Below the pieces are notes generated by a model. That model was not told the DNA's origin. It did not search any database and worked only from the letters and a program-made list of their open reading frames with translations. The position numbers and the translations under genes are program-made. This document shows, piece by piece, positions 26,812 through 35,900 of a stretch of DNA of 64,000 nt. Origin of the DNA: Filimonas sp. Its GTDB lineage: Bacteria; Bacteroidota; Bacteroidia; Chitinophagales; Chitinophagaceae. Where the stretch lies: assembly GCA_017306865.1 (NCBI GenBank), contig JAFKHH010000018.1, positions 124,001 to 188,000 of the forward strand, given 5' to 3'. The stretch's first letter is position 1. Each line of letters starts with the position of its first letter.

Positions 26812-27013
26812 TACTCGCCCTGGTTCGTGTTGCGCTGTTCGACATGTTAGCGAAGCGCATGTCGAACTATAGATAAAGCAGATTTTAATTTGCTTATAAT
26901 AAAGGGATTACTCGCCCTGGTTCGTGTCTTCACGAACCAGTTACCTACCGGCGCGTGGAGACACGCGCCGGGGCCAGGAGCTATTCGACATGCGCTTCGC
27001 TAACATGTCGAAC
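26812..27013. repeat. Cluster of nested palindromes
   Basis: This non-coding stretch holds two oppositely oriented copies of a 29-base unit built on TTCGACATG ... CATGTCGAA with an inner TTAGCGAAGCG (26838-26866 and 26984-27012, exact reverse complements). It also holds two direct copies of TACTCGCCCTGGTTCGTGT (26812-26830 and 26909-26927). Two more hairpins are present: CTGGTTCGTG-TCTT-CACGAACCAG (26917-26940) and CCGGCGCGTG-GAGA-CACGCGCCGG (26948-26971). The whole gap 26725-27041 carries no gene. Confidence 0.8.
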
Positions 27014-27041
27014 AGCAATAAATATATCGAACAGCAACAGA

Positions 27042-27743
27042 TCAATAAAACAATGCAACAATTAATGCAGCAACCAATGTATTCAAAAAATTAACTGTAT
27101 CATTTTTTATGATCCCTTTTCTTTCCAATGTAGCGCCGAGTATAGAGTCCACTATATTTCCAATAGTGCCTGCAATGATGATGGCAAGGAATGTGGCTGC
27201 GTGCCAGCCAAAGCCGACAGCATAAACACTTGCTATTATACAACTGCCTACAATTCCTGCCACTGTTCCTTCAAGGCTGATAACACCATCCAGCCCTCGC
27301 TGATCTTTCTTAAAGGAAAGGATATTATAAAAACGTTTTCCATATACGCTACCTAATTCAGAAGACATGGTATCGGCAGTGGCGGAAGAAAAAGCTGCCG
27401 CAGCCATTAAGGTAAATATATGCTGCACCGGGTAGAGGTATGCAAGTATAGCTGCTATGCCTGCTACACCTGCGTTAGCCAATACCTGGCCTGCCGTGCG
27501 CTCGCCTTTGTTTTGCTCGGCGATACCGCGTGCGACTTTTTCTTTCATCTTCCATGAAGTAGCTAACGTACCTGCAATAAAAAATGTTGCCATCATGCAT
27601 ACGCCTGTAAATCCAAGGCCAAGGTATAATACTAATGCTAATACACTACCTGTAAGAGCGGCAACAGGCGTCAGTTTTTTACGTATAAGACTATACGCTA
27701 CACCGGCAACGATTATTACAAGTAGAATGAGAAAAGGTATCAA
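27042..27743 (-). CDS. DUF92 family membrane protein
   Basis: This 233-residue protein has six or seven hydrophobic segments and the DUF92 signatures FSSATADTMSSELGSVYGKR and GVISLEGTVAGIVGS, with GTIGNIVDSILGATLE near the end. In some organisms relatives are tied to phytol or isoprenoid kinase steps, but for this bacterial branch the role is not established. It is a single gene on minus, 130 bases after the GH35 gene. The gap between them contains one copy of the 33-bp palindrome. Confidence 0.88.
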   Translation of the reverse strand: MIPFLILLVIIVAGVAYSLIRKKLTPVAALTGSVLALVLYLGLGFTGVCMMATFFIAGTLATSWKMKEKVARGIAEQNKGERTAGQVLANAGVAGIAAILAYLYPVQHIFTLMAAAAFSSATADTMSSELGSVYGKRFYNILSFKKDQRGLDGVISLEGTVAGIVGSCIIASVYAVGFGWHAATFLAIIIAGTIGNIVDSILGATLERKGIIKNDTVNFLNTLVAALIVALFY

Positions 27744-27810
27744 TTGTCTTTGTTGTTATATGCTAAAAATACAACAGCTTATGATGAATTACCGGAAGTA
27801 TATAAAAAGA

Positions 27811-27843
27811 AATCCTGGCAAGTCTTGAAGACTTGCCAGGATT
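27811..27843. repeat. 33-bp palindromic repeat, copy 2
   Basis: Arms AATCCTGGCAAGTCT and AGACTTGCCAGGATT around TGA. Relative to copy 1 at 7407-7439 both arm differences are compensated in the opposite arm. It lies between the GH35 and DUF92 genes. Confidence 0.8.
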
Positions 27844-27872
27844 CACAACGTTTTATATCTATTTGCAGATAC

Positions 27873-29678
27873 TTATTTATTCATTTCTTTCTCACCGGAA
27901 ACAACTTCTGCCTGTTGCTGATGCAGGTCGAATACAACAATCTCGTTGCTGCCTTTTTTCAGCCATGATGCAGGGCAATACAAACGCTGTTGCGGGCCTA
28001 TATTCCAGTATCTGCCAAGGTTATGTCCATTTACATACACAATACCTTTGCTGTATTTACTCATGTCAAAATAGGTGTCACCAACCTGTTGCAGATCAAA
28101 AGCGCCTTTGAAGAAGATACCGTTGGTTGCACCATCTATTGCTTTTGGTTTCACGCCTGCTACAAATTTTTCATCCATTGGTAACGGGAATATCTGCCAG
28201 TCCATCAGCGTCATACCATTTAGCGTAACACGGTCAGTAATACCTTTTCTATCTATCATGTATTGCGCAAAATTGATATGCCCCATTCCTTCTACCAATA
28301 TGTCCAGTTCAGGATCTTTTACATTTGTCTGAGGCAGTTTTACAGTCCACTTTCCGCCATTGCGTTTTACGGTATCAATGAATTTACCATTTAAGAAAAT
28401 CAGCGCATAGTCATGTGGCTCCGTAATGGTAAGGTTTCCGCTTTTATGACCAATGAGTTTGGTCCTGTACAGCATTAGTCCCTGGTTCTGATCAAACGCT
28501 TCCATTGGTTTTGGTTGCGGAGATGCAATACCGGTAGGCAGTGCATTCCAGATACTGCTGTACGCGGTCATTTTGATCGGGTCTATGGTAATGGTTGAAA
28601 TAGGAGCCGGTACTTCCGGCACGGTATAACTTACGTGCTGCTTTATGAGATTGCGCAGCATATAATATTTTGGCGTAGCATTACCTTGTTCGTCAATTGG
28701 AGCATCGTAATCGTAGCTGGTAATATCGGGCTGATACTGTGTTGGGCTGAATGCGTTGGCACCTGCTGTAAAGCCAAAGTTCGTACCTCCATGTATCACA
28801 TAGAAGTTGAAGGATTTCTTCTTGCTCAGCAGGTAGGTTATTTCTTTTTTCAGGCCATTTGTATCAGGTCTTGCAAACTTCTCACCCCAGTGTGTAAGCC
28901 AGCCGGGATAGGTTTCGCTGCTGAAGGAAGGAACGTTTGGATTTTGCTTGGCTGCTTTTTCAAAATCTTCATCGCTTGATCCACTATCGAGGCCAATAGC
29001 AGCGCCATCTATTCCACCTGCTTCCAGCATATAAGCTGTAGCGCCATCGGCTGTATAGAAAGGTACATTGATGCCATTTTGTACCCACATTTGTTTTAAT
29101 TCGTTCAGGTATTTCTTATCGTTTGCATAGCTGCCATATTCATTTTCCACCTGTACCATTATGATCGGGCCGCCGTTTGTACACTGTAATGATTTTACTT
29201 CTGCAGCCAGTTTTTTTACATAACTGCTAACAGCGCTTATATAGCGGGGATCCATGCAACGGATCTTAATATCAGGTATTTTCAGCAGTGAGGTAGGCAG
29301 GCCACCAAAATCCCACTCCGCACATACGTATGGACCGGGGCGTAGCAATACCCACATGCCTTCTTCCTTACATATTTTCACAAACTCGGCTATGTTATGA
29401 TTGCCGGTAGAGAAGTCAAACACACCTGGTTTTGTTTCGTGATAGTTCCAAAAAACATAAGCGGCAATTGCATTACATCCCATTGCTTTTGCCATGCGTA
29501 TGCGATGGCGCCAGTACTCATGCGGAATACGTGCCGGGTGCATTTCACCACTTATAAGCTGAATAGGTTTGCCATCAAGCAGGAAATCTTGTTTGCTTAG
29601 AGAAAAAACATGTTTTTGTTGGGCGTGCGTTGTTACTATAAGCAGTAACAACACGATCATAAGGCTACTTTTTTTCAT
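27873..29678 (-). CDS. Exported GH35 beta-galactosidase
   Basis: This 601-residue glycoside hydrolase has an N-terminal signal peptide (about 1-19). The GH35 barrel is unmistakable: ISGEMHPARIPHEYWRHRI, FWNYHETKPG, RPGPYVCAEWDFGG, acid/base E180 in QVENEYGSY, and nucleophile E255 in SSETYPGW. C-terminal jelly-roll domains follow, ending with NGHNLGRYWNIGPQ and CPASWLKKGSNEIVVF. It should release terminal beta-galactose in the periplasm or outside. No SusC/SusD, regulator or other glycosidase lies nearby, so it is not part of a recognisable polysaccharide utilisation locus. Confidence 0.96.
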   Translation of the reverse strand: MKKSSLMIVLLLLIVTTHAQQKHVFSLSKQDFLLDGKPIQLISGEMHPARIPHEYWRHRIRMAKAMGCNAIAAYVFWNYHETKPGVFDFSTGNHNIAEFVKICKEEGMWVLLRPGPYVCAEWDFGGLPTSLLKIPDIKIRCMDPRYISAVSSYVKKLAAEVKSLQCTNGGPIIMVQVENEYGSYANDKKYLNELKQMWVQNGINVPFYTADGATAYMLEAGGIDGAAIGLDSGSSDEDFEKAAKQNPNVPSFSSETYPGWLTHWGEKFARPDTNGLKKEITYLLSKKKSFNFYVIHGGTNFGFTAGANAFSPTQYQPDITSYDYDAPIDEQGNATPKYYMLRNLIKQHVSYTVPEVPAPISTITIDPIKMTAYSSIWNALPTGIASPQPKPMEAFDQNQGLMLYRTKLIGHKSGNLTITEPHDYALIFLNGKFIDTVKRNGGKWTVKLPQTNVKDPELDILVEGMGHINFAQYMIDRKGITDRVTLNGMTLMDWQIFPLPMDEKFVAGVKPKAIDGATNGIFFKGAFDLQQVGDTYFDMSKYSKGIVYVNGHNLGRYWNIGPQQRLYCPASWLKKGSNEIVVFDLHQQQAEVVSGEKEMNK

Positions 29679-29769
29679 GTCGATTTTGGTCTGATAAACA
29701 ATCTATGACTTACAAAGATGTAGTTTATAACCTATCAAAACCCACGCAACCGTTTGTGTGTTTTGGCCT

Positions 29770-30444
29770 CTATTCCCTATTTATGCGTTTTAATGCTTCA
29801 CGGGTACTTAAGGGTGCAAGTTTGTGCTGGTTAACAAACTTTTCTACCCATTGCGGATCTATTTTGGAATATTCCCGGAGTGCCCAGCCTATGGCTTTTT
29901 GTATAAAGAACTCTTTTGAATCTTTAAGGTGTATTATGTATGCGGACAATAAGGTAGTATCGGTATCTTTCTTAAATGCTTTCTGAAACATAATGCTGCT
30001 ACGTTGCAGCCATATATTCTGCGATTTATTCCACTTACCTGTTACGGAAATTATTTCGCCGGGGAATAATCTGAAATAATCTGTCAACCAATCGGAGGCA
30101 ATGCCATCCACACTATCCCACCAGCTTTTGTGTGTAAGGCAGTGTTCCATTAGCCGGATCGAATTTTTCTTCCATACTTTTTTATGGTGCTTCACTATTT
30201 CTATTGCACAATGCTGGTATTCGCGCTCGGGCATTTGCCATAACTCTTTCACTACTTCTTCCAGATCATCCCATGTGAGGGGATCGTTTTGTTTAATGTA
30301 GTCCACACATAGTTTTCGCCTGACGGCTGTTGCTATTCCAAAATGTTCAAACTGATTGAGCAGGTATGCTTTTGCGCCGGCAGCTGCTTCTGCATTGGCC
30401 TCTGCTTTTAATAAACGGGAAAGTGGAAGTATGTAAGGGTGCAT
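29770..30444 (-). CDS. AlkD-like DNA alkylation repair protein
   Basis: This 224-residue all-helical protein matches the DNA alkylation repair (AlkD) family of HEAT-like glycosylases that remove bulky or cationic N3/N7-alkyl purines. Diagnostic segments are THKSWWDSVDGIASDW (with a conserved aspartate) and KEFFIQKAIGWALREYSK. It is a single gene, 91 bases ahead of the GH35 gene and without obvious partners. Its promoter region is repeat-rich. Confidence 0.88.
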   Translation of the reverse strand: MHPYILPLSRLLKAEANAEAAAGAKAYLLNQFEHFGIATAVRRKLCVDYIKQNDPLTWDDLEEVVKELWQMPEREYQHCAIEIVKHHKKVWKKNSIRLMEHCLTHKSWWDSVDGIASDWLTDYFRLFPGEIISVTGKWNKSQNIWLQRSSIMFQKAFKKDTDTTLLSAYIIHLKDSKEFFIQKAIGWALREYSKIDPQWVEKFVNQHKLAPLSTREALKRINRE

Positions 30445-30561
30445 GGATGAATTTGAAATTTGATATTCGAGATTTGAAATTGTGTGATGGTTGATTGTTT
30501 TATTGTTAGATGGTTTAATTGTTGGAGGACGCCCATATTTGCGTTCTTACAAATGTTGTTA

Positions 30562-30627
30562 AGAGTGGGCCACTTTCAAAAGACATATTTTACGGGTTAT
30601 GGATACATTTAAAAAGTGGCCCACTCT
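30562..30627. repeat. Inverted repeat related to the GGTCCACTTT hairpins
   Basis: Arms AGAGTGGGCCACTTT (30562-30576) and AAAGTGGCCCACTCT (30613-30627) are perfect complements separated by 36 bases. They resemble the terminator arms at 7449 and 26762 (GTGGTCCACTTT) with a changed centre, again matched in both arms. The gap holds no gene. Confidence 0.65.
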
Positions 30628-30658
30628 GGCGCTCTTCCTGTAAAGCGCGAAGCCTATC

Positions 30659-30682
30659 ACTCACAACTGACCACTCACCACT
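30659..30682. repeat. 24-bp direct repeat, copy 1
   Basis: This 24-base sequence (containing CACAACTGACCACTCACC) is identical to 46169-46192. Both copies end a few bases beyond the stop codon of a minus-strand gene (tamL here, batA there). Read on minus, the unit is a degenerate AGTGGTG heptamer series. Confidence 0.75.
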
Positions 30683-30687
30683 TACTA

Positions 30688-32985
30688 TTAGAATGGATAG
30701 CCGATCGCTAAATTCAGCATCCAGTTTTCCCGTCGCCAACTTTCTTTCCAGTCATAAAACCACTGGAAGCCTCCGCCACCGGGCAATGGTTTACGAATAG
30801 GCATACCGAGGTCTACTCTTAGTACCAATATACTAAAGTCGAAGCGCAGCCCTACACCTGTATTCACAGCCATTTGGCTTAGGAAGGAGGAAGAAAATTT
30901 ACCACCGGGCCTTAAAGAATCTTCCCGCACCAGCCAGGTGTTACCTGCATCTATAAACAGTGCGCCTTTAACCACGGAAAAGAGTTTGCCGCGCAGTTCT
31001 GTATTGAATTCAAGTTTCATGTCGCCCGGCTGATCACCAAGATAGCCTACTGCTGCGGGGTTGCCTGCGTAGTAATTACCCGGGCCAAGTGAGCGGGACA
31101 CAAAACCACGCAGGTCATTTGTACCACCGGCAAAAAAGGCTTTTACAAATGGCATGGACTGACTGTTGTCATAGGCATATCCCAAGCCTGCAAGCGCACG
31201 GCTTGCCAATACCGTGTTTTTATTGATTTTATAATAGTGCCGGAATTCTGCTTCCAGTCTTATGTATTGTGAGTAAGGCACTCCTACTATTGTCTTTTGC
31301 TTACCTGCTTCTACATTCGCGCCGGAAATGATTCCAGGGATATTACCGGAGAGATCAATATTGCCGTTAAAGTAAAAATTATTCCGCCTGTTGTTTTGCT
31401 TCAGTTGAGAGTTGTAGTTAAAGTTATAAATGCTGCCAATGATAAATTGCTTTTCTATGCTTCTTGCCAAAACAATATTGGTATCTAACTGGCGCTGGAA
31501 GCTATCGGTTATATTTGACGGCCTTACAAAATTGAAATTAAACACAGTCAACTGGTGTTCTTTTTGCAGGCTTTCTTTCCAGATATAACCAAAGGTGGCG
31601 CGTGCAGAATTGAGTGTGTACTGATCTGTTCTGCTATACAGTTCATAACCGATCGTTGCTTTTGTTTTAGGCATAAAGCCACTATTGGTCTGAAATTTAA
31701 ACGGCGCGATAATGCGGGGAACAGTAATACTTGCATCGCCTCCATAGCGAAAGATGTTTACGTCCGGCTGATTGGCAATCACCTGTTTTTCCATACCGCC
31801 GTAAATACTTAACGTAAATAACTCAGCCCCTTTCAGCAAATTCCTGTGGCGCCAGCTCAGGGACAATTCTCCACCATTAGAGTTATTGGACTTGGTTAAA
31901 GCTGAGGCCTCGAAACGGATCGATTTTTTTTCTGTAGGCGTGAGATAATAAAAAGCATTGAGCCAGTATTCGCCATGAGCAGTATCTGTTGGTACAAAGC
32001 GTGCTTTTACAAATTTGAATGTGCCGAGTGTCACTAACCGGTTTAGGGACAGGTTGTGATCATCCCTGCGATATATAGCTCCGGTATCGAAGATCAATGC
32101 GCGGCTGAAGACCTTGGGTTTAAATTTCTTCTCAGGGTCTACAATCGTGTATCCGCCATACTTCTCCACACCAGGCTGGCTCAGGCTTGTATCTGTATTA
32201 ATGTCATAGTCTGCAAATACAACCACTTCCTTTATATGATAAATGTGTTTTGCCTGGTCAGGTGTACGTCGTTTCACCGTCATATTAATATCTACTTTGT
32301 GGTTACCCACTGCCGAGTCTGCATTTGCCAGCAAGTAGTCAGGACTGAAATAATAGAAGCCCCGGTTCTTTAACCTGTTGTCAATTCTGTCACGCTCGTC
32401 TTTGATCACATCCAGGTCATACGGGTCATCTTTCTTTAATAGTGACCTGCGCACTGGTGTTACTGCACGATGAATTTCTTTACCCAGCTCACTGGAATCT
32501 ACGGGAAAAGTAATATTGCGGAGTTTATATTGTTCACCCACATACGCCGTATAATGTCCCTGGGTCTTTTTATTTTTTGTAGTCGTGTCAAACATTACTG
32601 TATCGCTAAAGTAGCCCCGGTTTTCCAGCCTGTTCTGCAATACAGCCCTGTTCTTTTCCAAAGCAGACATGGAGGTAAGTACAGGTGGCTCTCCTATCTT
32701 TCTTTTTATCCATCCGGCTATACCCTTTTCTGATTTACCCATCAGGTTATACATCGTCAGTTTAAACCGGCCGCCTAATATTTTTTTATTGGGAGCAGGG
32801 CGAAGCAGGGCATTCAGCTCCTCTTTTAACTCCTTGGTATTCGCTTTTTTGCTACTATCTACAATTTTAATATCCGAACCTATGTACAACGACTGATTTG
32901 CAGCAAGGTGCTTTGTATTGTTGCACGCTATCAGCAATGTACTGCCAATAAGAAATATAAACAGGTATCGGAGTTTTATCATCAT
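30688..32985 (-). CDS. TamL: lipoprotein outer-membrane BamA-like assembly factor
   Basis: This 765-residue Omp85-superfamily protein has POTRA-like repeats in the N-terminal half and a C-terminal surface-antigen barrel (LRGFVSRSLGPGNYYAG and terminal NWMLNLAIGYPF). Unlike proteobacterial TamA it has a lipobox (STLLIAC, cysteine about 21), which defines the Bacteroidota TamL type. It overlaps the tamB stop by four bases (ATGA), so the two are translationally coupled. Together they are expected to assist outer-membrane protein assembly or lipid transport. Confidence 0.9.
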   Translation of the reverse strand: MMIKLRYLFIFLIGSTLLIACNNTKHLAANQSLYIGSDIKIVDSSKKANTKELKEELNALLRPAPNKKILGGRFKLTMYNLMGKSEKGIAGWIKRKIGEPPVLTSMSALEKNRAVLQNRLENRGYFSDTVMFDTTTKNKKTQGHYTAYVGEQYKLRNITFPVDSSELGKEIHRAVTPVRRSLLKKDDPYDLDVIKDERDRIDNRLKNRGFYYFSPDYLLANADSAVGNHKVDINMTVKRRTPDQAKHIYHIKEVVVFADYDINTDTSLSQPGVEKYGGYTIVDPEKKFKPKVFSRALIFDTGAIYRRDDHNLSLNRLVTLGTFKFVKARFVPTDTAHGEYWLNAFYYLTPTEKKSIRFEASALTKSNNSNGGELSLSWRHRNLLKGAELFTLSIYGGMEKQVIANQPDVNIFRYGGDASITVPRIIAPFKFQTNSGFMPKTKATIGYELYSRTDQYTLNSARATFGYIWKESLQKEHQLTVFNFNFVRPSNITDSFQRQLDTNIVLARSIEKQFIIGSIYNFNYNSQLKQNNRRNNFYFNGNIDLSGNIPGIISGANVEAGKQKTIVGVPYSQYIRLEAEFRHYYKINKNTVLASRALAGLGYAYDNSQSMPFVKAFFAGGTNDLRGFVSRSLGPGNYYAGNPAAVGYLGDQPGDMKLEFNTELRGKLFSVVKGALFIDAGNTWLVREDSLRPGGKFSSSFLSQMAVNTGVGLRFDFSILVLRVDLGMPIRKPLPGGGGFQWFYDWKESWRRENWMLNLAIGYPF

Positions 32986-35900
32986 GGTTTGCCTGGTGTT
33001 GGTGTTGAGTTACTTTTGTTCTCCTGGTTCACATCGGTCGCTGTTTTATTATCAAGCGCTTTTTCTCTTTGCTTCCGTTCTTTCTTTTCCTCTTTCTTTA
33101 CGCGCTGGAATAATTCTTTGAATTCGTTATAGTCAAACGTAAGGATGAAGCTCAATCCTGTTTCCACCACTTGTCCTTCTATTACGCTTTCATACTGATC
33201 TTTCCTATAGGCTCTTACCATATAGCGTCCATCTTTGCTTAACTGGTAATCGATCTGCACATCGCCGGCAATGTTGGTTGTTTTATTTGTTTCAGATGCA
33301 GAAGGACCATCTAACTGGAAGTTGCTGCCTACGTTTACACGCAGTCTATCATTCAGCAGTTTTTTGGAAACACCTACCGTCAGGTCTGTACGTTCCTGCG
33401 CATTCCCTGTGGAATAGTCTGTTTCAGAATTCACGCCAAAGTTTACATCAACGCCTTGTATAAGGCTGCCCGCAAACCTATTGAGCTGATCAGCCAATAT
33501 ATTACTTGCGCTCTGACGTGCCATGTCTCCTGCACTTGGCGCATCGGCGCCACTTTGGGTAATATCCTCCTGCACAAACCTGTTAAGCAACAGTAACGCA
33601 AATACCTGTTTGTTTAGCTCAGACTGGTCATTTCTTACCTGTTGCAGTTTGGTTCCTACGTCCGGCCATTGCGAAAGCTCGCTTTGTGGCAAGGTAATGT
33701 CGAACGTGATAACAGGTTTTAGCAGTTCGCCCTGCATTTTCAGGTTTACTAAAAACGGTAACTTCTCTTTATACTTATTGGTATTATCTGAAGATTTACT
33801 TAAGGACGAAGCCATAAGATCTATAGACGGTGTTTTTGCCAGGTATGTTGCAGTAATATCTACCTGTGCAGATGTAGGATCACCCGTCCAGGTGATGGTG
33901 CTTCCCTTTACAATGTCAAACTTCTTTTTCAGCACGCTCAATGATAAACTGTAGGCGCCTGAGTTTAATATATAATTGCCTGTCAGGCTTATTTTACCAC
34001 TTGGGTCCATGCCTCCATTGAGGTCAGCTTTACCACGGAAAGTGAGTGCATCTCCATTACGCTCGTCAATGATCATAGTGAACATAGCTGCGGTATCCGT
34101 TTCTATGTTCAGCGATACATCCATACCTCTTACTTCTGCTGTTCTGTTGAGAGAATCCAGGAAGGTTCTGAGACGCGTGCTATCTGCTCTGCGCGGATTT
34201 TTATCTACAAAACGCACCACCCCTTTGCGATCCTCTACTTCGGGATCACTGCTTGGCAGTATGAGCGTAAAGTTGGTTTCTTTATTCACCCGGAAACCGC
34301 CTTCTATTTTTGGCGCATCTATCGTGCCCAGCACATCTACATTAGCATCTATATTTAGCCTGCCATAAAAGAGCCTTCCACTCGCCTGCGGTGCGTTTAC
34401 CACTCTGAAGTTGTTCGCAGCCAGGCTCATATCAAAACGGTATTTTTTATAGTCTGTTGTATAAATATTACCGTCAAGGGTTGCTTTGTTACCAGCGGAA
34501 TCAATTAAAGTGAATTTGGAAAAATTGATCCCTTCTTCATCGAGTGAGATCTTGTCTTTCGCAAATCTTAATTTTTCGCCGGTCATCACCGGAACAATAT
34601 AGGCGTTATCAAAACTTAGCTCACCGCGCAGTACAGGTTTGTCAAGCGTACCTGTTGCAGCAATATTACCTTTCATAAAACCACCTACGTCTGTCAACTG
34701 TTCCTGGGCAAATGCTTTTACAATTGCAAGATTCAGTTGATTGATGTCCATCTTCATATCCATTCTACCTTCGCCGGTGTAATATTTCCCGGTAGCAACC
34801 ACATCGTTGTTGTTCCCTTTTATACTAAGGTTAGCGGCAAAAGCATTAGCCGTTTCATTATCTACTTTTACCATGATGGTCCCCAGCGTGTCTTTGTTAT
34901 ATACCAGGTCATGTATATGAATATCTGAAGTAAACTGCGGATCTTTCATCACATTCTTCACCACAGCTTTACCATCTATAATACCATCTACCTGCAAAGA
35001 ATCTTCATTAACAAAAGCTGTCAGTGTTTTTATCCTGAACTTGCTGAAGTTGACTTCGATAGGTGCGGCAGTAGAAAGCGACTCACTATTAATCTTCAGT
35101 AGTTCCTCTTGCTTGCTTAATGCAAGGTTGCTGACAATAATCCCTGTAGAGTCGTATTCTACATAATTATCATTTGCCATACTCCATTGCTCATAGTTCA
35201 GCAATAGCGTGTCTTGCGAAAAAGCAAAGCGGATACCTTTTTCAGTTTGCGACAGGCTACCACCCAACCTATACTTATACTTGTCGGCTTTATCTTTCAG
35301 ATAGATGTTGGTGTGGAGTATATTATTTGCCACGTAGCCGGTCACCCCACTTTTATATAAAAGTAAACTACGGCTACCGCCTTTGTCTATAGTGGCGCCA
35401 TATTGCAAACGGTCCGCTTCTGTATTCGCATATACATGTACGCCTGTAAAAGTTTGCCCGGCATAGCGGACTTTAGGCGCAACAATGTTGGCATTTATTG
35501 CCCCTTCGTTGCTGTTGAAATTTATTTTACCAGTAATGGTGTCTGTACCTTTCAGCCCAGGCTGAAACTGTAATAACAATGGGGATGTCCTGATCTTCAG
35601 GTCCAGTTGCCAGTTTTGCGCAGTGAAAGCAGTGTCTTTAAAAGTGCGCACTGCATAATATTTTTTGATCACCTGCTGTAGCGCAGTGCCGGTTTCAGTC
35701 AGTTTGTATTCTCCTTCCATTTTTACATCCGCAAATTCCGTATGCAGGCTTAAGGCCTGGATATTTGCATTTCGCTCCGCTACCAGTGAAATGCTATCCG
35801 TATTATAACGCATAGAATCCTGCAGCATGATTACGTCTTTCATTACCAGTACACCTTGTAATGAATCAGGGTTTGTGTTGGCAAAGTCTGCATTGATATT

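Noticed and set aside
26812-27013. CRISPR array
   Set aside because: Repeats are only in pairs, are palindromic and oppositely oriented, and there are no regular spacers or cas genes.
27873-29678. Polysaccharide utilisation locus around the GH35 enzyme
   Set aside because: No SusC/SusD pair, sensor or second glycosidase lies within reach on either side.
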